From positions 124,001-188,000 of the forward strand of contig JAWQJJ010000001.1 in assembly GCA_033485155.1 (NCBI GenBank): DNA of 64,000 nucleotides. The letters run 5' to 3'. The notes below the pieces were generated by a model, which did not search any database, was not told where the DNA came from, and worked only from the letters and a program-made list of their open reading frames with translations. A program made the translations under genes and the position numbers. Source of the DNA: Methanomassiliicoccus sp. GTDB lineage: Archaea; Thermoplasmatota; Thermoplasmata; Methanomassiliicoccales; Methanomassiliicoccaceae. This document shows, piece after piece, positions 44,915 to 54,131 of the stretch; position 1 is the first letter of the stretch; the number at the start of each line of letters is the position of its first letter.

Positions 44915-45871
44915 TTATGTGGTGTTGTTCCCCAGGGGGACCGACATCACCTCTCCGGTGTTACCGTCCCGATACTGGAGGACGAAACTCGTGCGGTCCT
45001 GGTTGGTGAAGTCGAAGAACGCCTGGAATTGGGTGGACTGCGATGGCGCCAGGCTCTGGGACCTGAAGACCATGGCGGTGGTGTTAGCCGCGTTCTCCGT
45101 GGTGGAATTGCTCAGGACCAAGTAGGTGGCATCCACATCATAACGGATGTTCCAGTTGTTGGTGATGTTCATTAGAATGACATAGTAGGTCCCGTTCACG
45201 GTCGTTTTCCACTCGCCGACATTGAGAGCCTTGACGACCAGGTGACCGGTCACCGGCACATACAGCGGCGTTGCCGATACGGCGTCCGAGATGGCCTTCC
45301 CAGTGTTCAGGTCAAAAGCCTGGATGAACAGGGTGAAGTTACCGGTGCCGTTGAACATCACGTCGATGGTACGATACGAGGTAGTTCCGTTGGTCTTCCA
45401 GGAGACGATGTCGCCGCTTATCTCATTGTACAGTGTGTGCGCACCGTTCTTGGTGGCGAAGCTCCACTGGACCTGGTTGCCCTTGAAATCTTTGACCACG
45501 AGGTTGCTGGTCCCGATCTCCCCGGATTTCTCGGCGAACATCTTGATCAGGACGTTCCCCGTGTATCCACTGGCGGGTGAGGCGGTGATGTTGAACTGAT
45601 AGTTCTTGCTCCAGTTGTAGGAGTACCCGCTTTCACCCTTGCCGGGATAGTCCATGGACAACGCCATCTTCCTGTTATCCGCTGAGATCTCAACGGGGAA
45701 GGACACCGCCAGGGTCTTGTTCGCAGAGTCCACGGCATCGGTCTGAGTGTTATTGTCACCTCCCTTGCCGCTCTGGTTGTCGGACCCATTACCCATGCTC
45801 ACAACAACATATGCTCCAGCTACCAATAGTACGGCTGCCACCGCAACCGCCGCGATTGTCATTTTGTTCAT
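44915..45871 (-). CDS. Secreted surface protein, copy 2 (paralogue of 43658-44698)
   Basis: 318 residues. N-terminal anchor (TIAAVAVAAVLLVAGAYVVVSM), polar linker, then the same beta-rich, sequon-containing domain as the downstream copy. Lacks the long Asn run. The 216-base AT-rich gap between the copies holds the copy 1 promoter, so each gene is separately transcribed. Confidence 0.78.
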   Translation of the reverse strand: MNKMTIAAVAVAAVLLVAGAYVVVSMGNGSDNQSGKGGDNNTQTDAVDSANKTLAVSFPVEISADNRKMALSMDYPGKGESGYSYNWSKNYQFNITASPASGYTGNVLIKMFAEKSGEIGTSNLVVKDFKGNQVQWSFATKNGAHTLYNEISGDIVSWKTNGTTSYRTIDVMFNGTGNFTLFIQAFDLNTGKAISDAVSATPLYVPVTGHLVVKALNVGEWKTTVNGTYYVILMNITNNWNIRYDVDATYLVLSNSTTENAANTTAMVFRSQSLAPSQSTQFQAFFDFTNQDRTSFVLQYRDGNTGEVMSVPLGNNTT

Positions 45872-46114
45872 TTTCCCGATCCCCTATGTGATTCGACAGT
45901 GTGTATTTGGAGGCGGACATATTAAGAGTTAGGGCTCCAACATCGACATCTGGAACCAGAAGGGGGAGCCGTCTTAACGAACGGAAGCCCGAGGGCGGAC
46001 CGACCTCTGGACAGCCATAGAATGCCCGGCCAGAGGTGCCAGGGCGCGGGGTTGCAGGGGGCACGATAGCTATGTCAGTAACTAAAAATATACCTAAGAT
46101 AACATCTGAGATGC

Positions 46115-46774
46115 ATGTTATCCGTCTCTTTCGACCAGGTTATGGCCATTCTGGGGTATGCGGTCCTCATCGTCGTATTGGCATTGGCGACCCTGGCCCT
46201 GATCATGCTGGTCGTGACGGTCATATCTATGCGCCGGGGACGGTTCTATCTGCCCACGCTCCTGAGGCCAGGGCTCATCATCATGGAGGGGCTGGCTAAA
46301 ATCCTCTGGAGTGTCAGCAAGGTCGATGACCGGGAGATTCTTTCATTCTCCATACGGCTGCACAATCAGCTCAACCGGGAGAGGTTCAGCAAGTTGCCGA
46401 TGGAGGACCGCATGATCTTTCTCCCTCAGTGCCTGAGGTCCATCGATTGTCCTTCCAGCCTTTCCATCGAAGGCTTGGTCTGTAAGCGCTGCATGCGTTG
46501 CGAGATCGGCAAGGGGATCGACGAGCTGGAGAGCGCCGGTTGCCGGGTGTCCATCGTGCCTGGTTCCACCTTCGTGAAGCGCCTAGTCAAGAAGTACCGA
46601 CCCAAAGGCATAGTGGGGGTCGGTTGCCTTATGGAAGTCAAGGAGGGGCTGGAGATGACCGACCAGATGGACCTCCCGGCGATGGGAGTGGTCACCTTGA
46701 GGGATGGGTGTGTCGAGACCGCGGTGGACTGGCCCACCCTCCTGGAGGTGGCCACCATCCGCCCGGGACAGTGA
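46115..46774 (+). CDS. DUF116-family protein
   Basis: 219 residues. One N-terminal membrane helix or pair (ILGYAVLIVVLALATLALIMLVVTVI), then a cysteine-rich domain FLPQCLRSIDC...GLVCKRCMRCEIGKGI...VGVGCLMEVKEG, the DUF116 pattern, probably metal- or Fe-S-binding. Function unknown. TATA-like AAAAATATACC about 22-32 bases before the ATG, so leaderless. Confidence 0.85.
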   Translation: MLSVSFDQVMAILGYAVLIVVLALATLALIMLVVTVISMRRGRFYLPTLLRPGLIIMEGLAKILWSVSKVDDREILSFSIRLHNQLNRERFSKLPMEDRMIFLPQCLRSIDCPSSLSIEGLVCKRCMRCEIGKGIDELESAGCRVSIVPGSTFVKRLVKKYRPKGIVGVGCLMEVKEGLEMTDQMDLPAMGVVTLRDGCVETAVDWPTLLEVATIRPGQ

Positions 46775-46839
46775 CCGACCGAAGTCCGTTGGCCGCCGGC
46801 ATCGTTCAATTGAAGTAGCCAGCCGCGCATGGGGAACAC

Positions 46840-47337
46840 ATGGGCGATACCGATAAGCGGTTCAGCGAGACCCTCGTCGGCGATGTGTTCGATCTGATCG
46901 TCAAGAGACCGACCACGGTGATCGGGGATAGCACGATCAGCGATGTGATCGAGGGTATGCTTGGCAATCCCGTCTCCAGAAAGGTCTATGTCGTGGACGA
47001 GCAGGAAAAGCTCCTGGGTATGGTCACCACCGACACCGTGCTCAGGCTTATCGGCTATCGCACGGGGGTGCGAGAGCTGGGAGCCATGTCGTTCTATCGC
47101 TTCCTGCGGGACATGTTCAAGGAGAAGGTATCCTCGTTCATGGCGCCGACCCTCTCGGTGACCAAGGAGGACAACCTGAAAAAGGCGCTGGACCTCATGC
47201 TCAAGGAGCACGTCAACGACCTCCCGGTGATCGACGCAGAGGGTCGCATCATCGGCGAGCTGATCAGCCTCGAACTGTTCCTCAAGGGAAGGGAACTGTT
47301 CGTCAATGACGGCAAGGCCCAGGACGTCGTTTCATGA
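46840..47337 (+). CDS. CBS-pair protein
   Basis: 165 residues, two CBS domains and little else (VIEGMLGNPVSRKVYVVDEQEKLLGMVT and ALDLMLKEHVNDLPVIDAEGRIIGELI). Such proteins sense adenosine nucleotides. It overlaps the start of the MscS gene by 4 bases, so it may regulate that channel. Confidence 0.9.
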   Translation: MGDTDKRFSETLVGDVFDLIVKRPTTVIGDSTISDVIEGMLGNPVSRKVYVVDEQEKLLGMVTTDTVLRLIGYRTGVRELGAMSFYRFLRDMFKEKVSSFMAPTLSVTKEDNLKKALDLMLKEHVNDLPVIDAEGRIIGELISLELFLKGRELFVNDGKAQDVVS

Positions 47338-48212
47338 GCTGGCTGGATTACCCGATCTGGGACGGCATCACGTTAGGTAAGTTGCTGGCCTTCACCATAT
47401 TGCTGGTGGCAGCTACTGTGATCGGGAAACTGATCAGCAATCTTATCCGTAACAGGCTAGACGGGCGGATGGGCCGCAGGACCTCCAAAAAGGTGGCCCG
47501 ATTCTCCTTCTATGTCATCATGGGCGCCGCCGTGCTCATCGGCTTCAGCCAAGTGCTGAGGATGGATTTCAGCGGGCTGATAATATCCCTGGGGCTGGTG
47601 GGGGTGGCTATCGCCTTCGCCTCCCAGCAGATAATATCCAACATGCTCTCCGGTCTGATGATCTCGATCATCCGCCCCATCGAGCTGGAGGACTGGGTGG
47701 AGGTCGGGCTGGCCCCTACCACGGGGGTTTGCCGGGTTAAGGACATTAACCTCATGACCACCGTACTTAGGGACGTCGACGGCAGGATCATCATCGTCCC
47801 CAACTCCGAGATCGTCAACGGCAAGATCATCAACTACACTCAGGCAGGCTTTGTGGCCGCCTCCATCGATCTGTGGTTCTATTCCACCAGCTCAATCGAG
47901 GCGGTAAGGAGAATCGTGCTGGAGGAGGCGGATAGGGATCCCCACATACTGCCGAACGTGGATGAGGAGGAACGTCGGGTCGTGCTGAAGGTCTTCGAGC
48001 GGCCTGCTATCCGCAATCTCTTTGGGTCGTCCCCCAACCTCAGCACCCTCAACCCCAGGGTCAACATCCTGGACCTCAGGGAAGGTAAGGTCAAGGTAAA
48101 CATCCGCATCTGGATCAGGGAAGTGAACAGGCGGGACGAGATAATCTCGGGGTTCTTCGAGGCGATCAGGGAGCGGTTCAAGGGAGAGGGCATATCCCTG
48201 TGCAACCCTTGA
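47334..48212 (+). CDS. Small-conductance mechanosensitive channel (MscS family), first copy
   Basis: 292 residues. Membrane helices near 15-35, 60-80 and 90-115; the pore helix segment is LVGVAIAFASQQIISNMLSGLMISI, and the beta domain follows (PIELEDWVEVG, VPNSEIVNGKIINYTQ). Releases solutes on osmotic down-shock. Translationally coupled to the upstream CBS protein. Confidence 0.92.
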   Translation: MSWLDYPIWDGITLGKLLAFTILLVAATVIGKLISNLIRNRLDGRMGRRTSKKVARFSFYVIMGAAVLIGFSQVLRMDFSGLIISLGLVGVAIAFASQQIISNMLSGLMISIIRPIELEDWVEVGLAPTTGVCRVKDINLMTTVLRDVDGRIIIVPNSEIVNGKIINYTQAGFVAASIDLWFYSTSSIEAVRRIVLEEADRDPHILPNVDEEERRVVLKVFERPAIRNLFGSSPNLSTLNPRVNILDLREGKVKVNIRIWIREVNRRDEIISGFFEAIRERFKGEGISLCNP

Positions 48213-48464
48213 CCAAGGATCTCGGGGGCCGGAGCTATTATTCCAGGGTCGATGTACTTAGTCCCTCGGCACGTCCCGTAATGCTGCTGATGGCCTCGGT
48301 CGCCAAGTGCTGGAGCCGAGGGAGTCCGTAGGGTGAGGTTCTCGTCCGTACGACGGCCCGCTTTTATTTTCCGAATACCGCTAGCGGTAATGAGAATGGT
48401 ACGCCCGATGGCGTTCGCCGATCGATGCATGGAAAGCATGCTAGAAACGATTGATAAGACTTAA

Positions 48465-48481
48465 GATATCTAACAGATATC
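48465..48481. promoter_or_regulatory. GATATC pair before the winged-helix gene
   Basis: GATATC-TAACA-GATATC: two 6-base palindromes, 11 bases centre to centre (one helical turn), ending 10 bases before the ATG at 48492 and next to a TATA-like ACTTAAGATATC. Possible autoregulatory operator. Confidence 0.4.
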
Positions 48482-48491
48482 GTAGTGCAAG

Positions 48492-48782
48492 ATGACTGAA
48501 GATGTAGATGTAAACGTCTTGGACATCGATCACGTGTTCTCAATCCTGAAGTATCTGGATTCCAGGAAGGGAGAGGACGTCCTGGCAAGCGAACTGAGGG
48601 AGGTGATGCCGAACTATGGACGGATGATGCTCATTGTTCGACAGCTGGAGAACAAGAACCTCATCGAGATCCGGATGGAGACCCGGCCCCGGAAGCGTTA
48701 CATCCTTTCCCTCACCGATAAGGGTCGGACGGTGGTCAGGAAGCTGCTTGCCCTGGACCGCCTGATCGCTTCCTGGCAGTGA
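48492..48782 (+). CDS. Winged-helix transcriptional regulator
   Basis: 96 residues. Helix-turn-helix plus wing: ILKYLDSRKGEDVLASELREVMPNYGRMMLIVRQLENKNLIEIRMETRPRKRYILSLTDKGRTVV, the PadR/MarR-like archaeal pattern. Likely controls nearby stress genes or itself; the GATATC pair sits at its promoter. Confidence 0.8.
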   Translation: MTEDVDVNVLDIDHVFSILKYLDSRKGEDVLASELREVMPNYGRMMLIVRQLENKNLIEIRMETRPRKRYILSLTDKGRTVVRKLLALDRLIASWQ

Positions 48783-48924
48783 TGCAGGGGCAAATCTCGC
48801 TCCAGCTGACGAACCAGGCTCAGCGCTGGGACGGCGGTGCGCCCCTCTCGAGGTGATTCATGGGCCGGCCCGAAGACGTCAGCCCGATCCACCGCTGATG
48901 CTCTGTTCAGGTGACGGCGGCGGT

Positions 48925-49341
48925 TCAGTCCTCCCTCTTGCTCCCATGGGAGTGCTCGCCGCCTTTCCTCTTGGCCTCGACCGGCTGGGCTTCTGCCCCT
49001 TTGTGGCCGGCTGCCGTACGCTTCTCCCTGGTGAGCTCACCCATCGATCCCGAGCTACGCTCAGGTCCCATGTGGGAGTGCTCGCCGCCCCTGACCTTGG
49101 CCTCATGTGGCTCGGCTTTGGCGCCTAGCTTGCCGATCTCACTATAGAACTCCCGCCCCCTCTCCTCGGCTACAGTCTCTCCGCCCTTCTTTCCGATCGC
49201 CCTAAAGAACTCGGGCCCCCGCTCCTCGGCGACCTTCTCTCCTCCGAGTCGGCCGGCCTCCTGCCGGGACATCCCACGGCGTTCCTCGCCACCCTTGCGG
49301 CCAGCCTCTGACCTCTTCTCATGTGTGGTCTTCTCTGTCAT
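48925..49341 (-). CDS. KGG/LEA-like 20-residue-repeat stress protein, copy 1
   Basis: 138 residues, very hydrophilic (Lys/Glu/Gly/Arg). Units of 20 residues with the pattern KGGETVAEERGREFYSEIGK. The same period and GG...G.E...EIG motif are seen in plant group 1 LEA (Em) proteins and bacterial GsiB, linked to desiccation and general stress. The C-terminal part (GEHSHMGP, GEHSHGSK) has His-containing repeats. Paralogue at 52740-53201. Confidence 0.82.
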   Translation of the reverse strand: MTEKTTHEKRSEAGRKGGEERRGMSRQEAGRLGGEKVAEERGPEFFRAIGKKGGETVAEERGREFYSEIGKLGAKAEPHEAKVRGGEHSHMGPERSSGSMGELTREKRTAAGHKGAEAQPVEAKRKGGEHSHGSKRED

Positions 49342-49673
49342 TTTTATCTCTCCTCACCAGTCGATGGCTGGGTATTATTCTGACGTTCAAGCTGGTAGTA
49401 TTAATCCATTGACCGCAAAATGGTCGACCTAGGGAGCAGGGAATGCATAATTGGATGGTGGCTAGCCTATGGAACCAGCCTGGGAGCCTTAAAATCTGAT
49501 CGGGGGCATTATCGAGGGGCTTGGTGAGGGCTCACGGCTGACCCCGAACGTCATCGGTGAGATCGTCGGTGATCTGGAAAACGGTATTCGCCCGGAGCGG
49601 TGACGGTTAACCCATTACTTCCAGGATCATGTTGGGGATAGATATTAACGAGGCAGGATGGCTATTTTGACAG
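49342..49673. other. 332-base intergenic region with a possible coding relic
   Basis: On the plus strand, 49493-49603 reads, between two stops, LIGGIIEGLGEGSRLTPN then VIGEIVGDLENGIRPER, which looks protein-like but has no good start. Otherwise AT-rich promoter sequence for the divergent KGG gene and the MscS gene (ATAGATATTAACG at 49638-49650). Confidence 0.3.
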
Positions 49674-50609
49674 GTGATCAGGAAGCTCATCGTCCTGGCC
49701 GGTCTGATCGCGATCGGTGTTGCCTTCTGGATCATCAATCCGACCGGACGGCTCGTGCTCTCCTACTCGTTCTTCGCTCTGGCCCTCGTCTACTTTCTGT
49801 TCTCCATAATCTTTCAGGGGATTATTTCCCGGCGGGTCAAGGATCGCAAGACCCGCTACAGCCTGAGCAAGGCGCTGACCGTCCTGTACGTATTCATCTT
49901 CGTGGGCACGGTGGCCGTGCTCTGGATCGAGCAGCCGGAGACCCTCGCCGTCTCCATCGGTCTCATCGGGGCCGCCGCGGCTTTCGTGCTTCAGGACTTC
50001 GTCCGTAACTTCGTCGGCGGCCTGGCCATCCTGGCTAACGATATCTACAGCGTCGGTGACCGGATTGAGGTCGAGGAGTGGTTGGGCGATGTGGTGGACA
50101 TCGGTTTGCTTTACACCACCTTGCTGGAGATGCGGGCATGGATCGGCGGGGACCAGACCACCGGCCGTCTGGTGACCATCCCCAACAGCATGGCCACGTC
50201 GGGCATCGTGAGCAATTACACCAAAGATTTCCCTTTCCTGTGGGATGAGGTCAAGTTTCCCATCTCCCAGGACAGCGACATCCCCTACGCGATGGAGCGG
50301 TTCAAGGCCATTGCCTATGAGGTCACCGATGAACAGGCTAGGGCCGCCGAGGAGGCTTTGACCGAGGTTGTCATGGAGAAGTATTATCTCACCCAGAGGG
50401 AGGTCAGGCCCTCGGCCTATATGTCGTTCAATGACGATTGGGTTGACATCTTCGTTCGGTACGTGACCCGGGTCCACGACCGCCGGGAGGTTCGCAGCAA
50501 AATGCTCCAGCTCATGCTGGCGGAGATCCGTCTGTCGGAGCGGATCAAGATCGGGTCGGATGCCACAGGAATTGACATGTTTCCGGAGATCACCGTCGTC
50601 CACAAGTAG
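49674..50609 (+). CDS. Mechanosensitive channel (MscS family), second copy
   Basis: 311 residues, start GTG. Three to four N-terminal helices, pore helix SIGLIGAAAAFVLQDFVRNFVGGLAIL, and the beta domain with DRIEVEEWLGDVVDIG and VTIPNSMATSGIVSNYT. Only loosely similar to the first MscS copy. The long C-terminal region (210-311) differs from standard MscS. Confidence 0.9.
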   Translation: MIRKLIVLAGLIAIGVAFWIINPTGRLVLSYSFFALALVYFLFSIIFQGIISRRVKDRKTRYSLSKALTVLYVFIFVGTVAVLWIEQPETLAVSIGLIGAAAAFVLQDFVRNFVGGLAILANDIYSVGDRIEVEEWLGDVVDIGLLYTTLLEMRAWIGGDQTTGRLVTIPNSMATSGIVSNYTKDFPFLWDEVKFPISQDSDIPYAMERFKAIAYEVTDEQARAAEEALTEVVMEKYYLTQREVRPSAYMSFNDDWVDIFVRYVTRVHDRREVRSKMLQLMLAEIRLSERIKIGSDATGIDMFPEITVVHK

Positions 50610-50659
50610 GGAGGAATGTTCTTGTGCGCAATCCCAACGCCCCTGGATGAGCATTATGT

Positions 50660-52534
50660 ATGATGGGTGACAATTTGGACCTCGGTGGGTCGATGGAGGA
50701 GAGGACGTCTAGACCGCAGGTTCCGCCGGGCAGGTTTGAGCGGATCGTCGAGATGGCCAACGAGGGCATCTGGACATTGGATGCAGCCGGCCGGACCGAC
50801 TACATTAACGAGCGGGGAGCGGCCATCCTCGGTTACTCCCCGGAGGAGATGCTCGGCCGTCCGCCCACCGACTTCGCGCCTCTCGAGCTCAGAGCAGTGT
50901 GGAATATGGTGGACGGTCGACCGGGCGCGGGCGTCGTGAGAGGTGTAGAGCTCCCGATGCAGCATAAGAATGGCCGCATGGTGTGGGTCTCGGCGTCGAT
51001 GCAACCGCTGTTTGACTCGTACGGTAACGACGACGGTGCTCTGGCGACATTCTCGGACATCACCGAGCGGAAGAAGGTGGAGGATGAGCTGAGTATGAGC
51101 GAATTCCATCTTGCACGGGCTCAGCAGATGGCCCATCTCGGCAGCTGGGAATGGGACATTCCCCTCGATCGGCAGTTCTGGTCGGACGAGGTGTACAGGA
51201 TAATGGGGATGCAGCCCCGGGAGATCAAGCCGAAGTACAAGGACTTCCTGGACTTCGTCCACCCTTCGGAACGGGCACGAGTCGAGTCGGCGATCACCAG
51301 CGCCCTGGACCACTCAATCTATGACGTGGAGTACCGATATCTGACGAGGGCCGGGAAAGAAGGCTATGCTCACAGCCAGGGGGCGGTAACCTTCGATGAT
51401 AAGGGAAAACCGGTGAAGATGGACGGCACGATCCAGGACGTCACCAATCGCCGCATGGCGGAGGAGGCGCTCAAGGATAGCGAACGGCGGCTGGGCCTGG
51501 CTCTATCAGCAGGGAAGCTGGCGACTTGGGACTGGCGGTTCACCAGCAGAGAGGTGGTATGGAACGATGAGCTCTACCGTCTGATGGGCTACGATGCCGA
51601 AGAGGTCAAACCCGGTCTCCAGGCTTTTTTGGACCGAGTACATCCAGAGGATCGAGCCGATGTGGAGGCGGCGGTACGATCAGCGGCCGAGGATCAAAAC
51701 GATTATAATTTGGAGTTTCGCGCCCTCTGGCCCAGCGGTACTCTAAGATGGATCGAGGCCCGGGGCCGGACCGAGCGGGATGAGCCGGGGCGGCTGTCCC
51801 GATCCTACGGGGTGATGATCGATGTCACTGATCGAAAGATGGTGGAGCAGGAGCTGAGGCGATCCAACAACGAGCTGCAGGAGTTCGCGTACATCGCATC
51901 GCACGACCTTCAGGAACCTCTGAGAATGATCACCTCTTTCCTCTCGCTGCTGGACCAGAGGTACGGCGAAAGGCTCGACCCCCAGGCCAGATCGTACGTG
52001 GACCTAGCGGTCGATGGTGCACAGAGGATGAAGCAGCTCATCGAGGACCTGCTGACCTACTCCCGGGTGGAGACCAGAGGAAAGGAGTTCTCCCCCGTTG
52101 ACATGAACAAAGTAGCTCAGTTGGTATTGAGCGAGCTGAAACTGTCGATTATTGAGGCCGAAGCCAAGGTTCAGGTCGACCCTCTGCCTACGGTCATGGC
52201 CGACAGGACGCAGATGAGCCAGTTGATCTCAAACATGATCTCTAACGCCATCAAGTTCCGCAGCTCCGAGCCGCCGAGGATAACGCTCTCCGCCCGACCC
52301 CAGGGGGGCGAATGGACCTTCGAGGTCAAGGATAACGGCATCGGCATCGATCCGAGGTACCATGAGTACGTGTTCAAGATGTTCCATCGTCTGCACACTC
52401 GGGAGGAGTATCCCGGCACCGGGATCGGCTTGGCCATAGCCCGGAAGATTGTGGAGCGGCACGGCGGACGAATGGGGGTGGAGTCAGAGCCGGGAAAAGG
52501 GTCGACATTCTTCTTCACCCTTCCTCGGAGTTGA
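50660..52534 (+). CDS. PAS-domain sensor histidine kinase
   Basis: 624 residues, no membrane helices, so cytoplasmic. Three PAS domains (about 24-140, 150-270, 275-395) end with PAC-type SDITERKK, IQDVTNRR and VIDVTDRK-like segments. HisKA domain with the phosphorylated His at residue 415 (IASHDLQEPLRMI), then HATPase with N box (NMISNAIKF), G1 (DNGIGID) and G2 (GTGIGLAIA). No response regulator gene is nearby. The signal is unknown; context (MscS and LEA-like neighbours) suggests osmotic or drying stress, which is inference. Confidence 0.92.
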   Translation: MMGDNLDLGGSMEERTSRPQVPPGRFERIVEMANEGIWTLDAAGRTDYINERGAAILGYSPEEMLGRPPTDFAPLELRAVWNMVDGRPGAGVVRGVELPMQHKNGRMVWVSASMQPLFDSYGNDDGALATFSDITERKKVEDELSMSEFHLARAQQMAHLGSWEWDIPLDRQFWSDEVYRIMGMQPREIKPKYKDFLDFVHPSERARVESAITSALDHSIYDVEYRYLTRAGKEGYAHSQGAVTFDDKGKPVKMDGTIQDVTNRRMAEEALKDSERRLGLALSAGKLATWDWRFTSREVVWNDELYRLMGYDAEEVKPGLQAFLDRVHPEDRADVEAAVRSAAEDQNDYNLEFRALWPSGTLRWIEARGRTERDEPGRLSRSYGVMIDVTDRKMVEQELRRSNNELQEFAYIASHDLQEPLRMITSFLSLLDQRYGERLDPQARSYVDLAVDGAQRMKQLIEDLLTYSRVETRGKEFSPVDMNKVAQLVLSELKLSIIEAEAKVQVDPLPTVMADRTQMSQLISNMISNAIKFRSSEPPRITLSARPQGGEWTFEVKDNGIGIDPRYHEYVFKMFHRLHTREEYPGTGIGLAIARKIVERHGGRMGVESEPGKGSTFFFTLPRS

Positions 52535-52739
52535 GACGGCCCACGGTCATCATCGGCGAATGCGTACGCTGCAGGAGGAGCGGCCAGGCAGCCTATGGGC
52601 GGTGGGCGACCAGCGGGAAGGAGGCATATGACAGCTCTGCACCATCCTTCCCTTTCCCCCGTTGTAGCAACGGTAAACGGTTTAATATTGTGCAATAAAA
52701 AGGCCCAGTTAGCCCTGAATTGGGTAACGAGGTGAAAAC

Positions 52740-53201
52740 ATGGCTGAGAAGAAGCGTTCCAAGAGGGGAGAGATGACCACGGCCGAGGCCGGCCGCAAGG
52801 GCGGCGAGAGGACATCCCAAACCCACGGAAAGGAATTTTACCAGGAGATTGGTCAGAAGGGCGGCGAGAAGGTTGCCGAGGAGCGGGGCTCAGAGTTCTA
52901 CCGGGAGATTGGTCAGAAGGGCGGCGAGAAGACCGCCGAGACCCACGGCAAAGAATTTTACCAGGAGATCGGCAGGAAGGGGGGAGAGACAGTATCTGAG
53001 GAGCGAGGCCCTGAGTTCTACAAGGAGATTGGCTCCAAAGGTGCAGAGGCCGAGCCGCGCGAGGCTAAAGTAAAGGGCGGGGAGCACTCCCATGGTGGAG
53101 GACGGAGTTCGGGTTCCGAGGGAAGGGAGAGTGGGTCCACCCACGAAAAGCTATCAGAGGCCGGCCGCAAGGGCGGCAAGCAGTCGCACAAGAACGACTG
53201 A
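52740..53201 (+). CDS. KGG/LEA-like 20-residue-repeat stress protein, copy 2
   Basis: 153 residues. Four consecutive 20-residue units, for example KGGEKVAEERGSEFYREIGQ, then a linker with EPREAKVKGGEHSH and a closing AGRKGGKQSHKND. DNA repeats are imperfect 60-mers. Very hydrophilic and disordered. Opposite strand to copy 1, with an MscS gene and the histidine kinase between them. TTTAATATTG at 52681-52690 is a TATA candidate. Confidence 0.85.
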   Translation: MAEKKRSKRGEMTTAEAGRKGGERTSQTHGKEFYQEIGQKGGEKVAEERGSEFYREIGQKGGEKTAETHGKEFYQEIGRKGGETVSEERGPEFYKEIGSKGAEAEPREAKVKGGEHSHGGGRSSGSEGRESGSTHEKLSEAGRKGGKQSHKND

Positions 53202-53368
53202 GCATGCCCAGAGCTGCACAACCATTCCCTCGCTAGGATATGTAACGATTGACCGTTTCCTTCAGGACGACGACGCGGGTACCCCTTGGCGAGATGAAAG
53301 GTTCAAGGCCCTGCTGCCGGCTGCGGGGTTCTGGAGGAAACGACGAGACGCCGATGAGGGTCACGAGG

Positions 53369-53914
53369 TCATTCCTTGGCACCGTCTCCAAAATTCCTGT
53401 TGAAGAGCTCCATGCCCTCCTGGACACATTTCAGCCCGGCCTCCTTTCCGTCCCAGCCCAGGACCTCGGTGTTCTTCTCCTCTTCGAGGCGCTTGTAGGT
53501 CCGGAAGAACTCCGCGATCTCCTCCAGGTAGTGCTTGGGAAGGTCGTGAAGATCGTAGTACTCTCGATTGCGGGGATCCCTGGTCGCGGCGCACAGAACC
53601 TTGTCATCGGGCCCGTGCTCGTCTCGCAATCGAAGGAGGCCTATCGGCCTGGCCTCTATGACGCACCGGGGGAAGGTAGGTTCGGACAGGACGACCATGG
53701 CGTCGAGGGCGTCGCCATCCTCGTAATAGGTCCGGGGAATCATGCCGTACTCCAGGGGAAAGATGACGCTCGAGTGGAGCACCCTATCAAGGACGACAGC
53801 GTCGAACTGCTTGGAGACCTCGCACTTGTTCTTGCTGCCCTTGGGGGTCTCGATGATGACGTTGATGATATTAGGGGGGTCACGGCCAACGGGTAAACTC
53901 TTCCATAGGGTCAT
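53369..53914 (-). CDS. ppa: Inorganic pyrophosphatase (family I)
   Basis: 181 residues from the ATG at 53914 (MTLWKSLPVG...); an upstream ATG at 53965 adds 17 unlikely residues. Family motifs: IIETPKGSKNKCE, FPLEYGMIPRTYYEDGDALDAMVV with the metal-binding aspartates, and PKHYLEEIAEFFRTYKRLEE. Hydrolyses PPi to drive biosynthesis. The canonical DGDPLD is here DGDALD. Confidence 0.95.
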   Translation of the reverse strand: MTLWKSLPVGRDPPNIINVIIETPKGSKNKCEVSKQFDAVVLDRVLHSSVIFPLEYGMIPRTYYEDGDALDAMVVLSEPTFPRCVIEARPIGLLRLRDEHGPDDKVLCAATRDPRNREYYDLHDLPKHYLEEIAEFFRTYKRLEEEKNTEVLGWDGKEAGLKCVQEGMELFNRNFGDGAKE

Positions 53915-54131
53915 TCTCTCACCACTGGGTGGCAGGCCCCTCTCCCCTTTTGAACTTATCCTCATGGCTCGACGTCCTTGTTATCAATAGGCCTCCGGAC
54001 CTCCGCTCAATGACTAGCTCATTGGACAGTCCACAGTCTCGCCGGATCGCCGTAAGTACACCATGACTCCCGCTGTCTGATGGTGCAAAGTTGAAGGACG
54101 GTGATGGCCGCTATCGCGGCACGTGGTCAAT

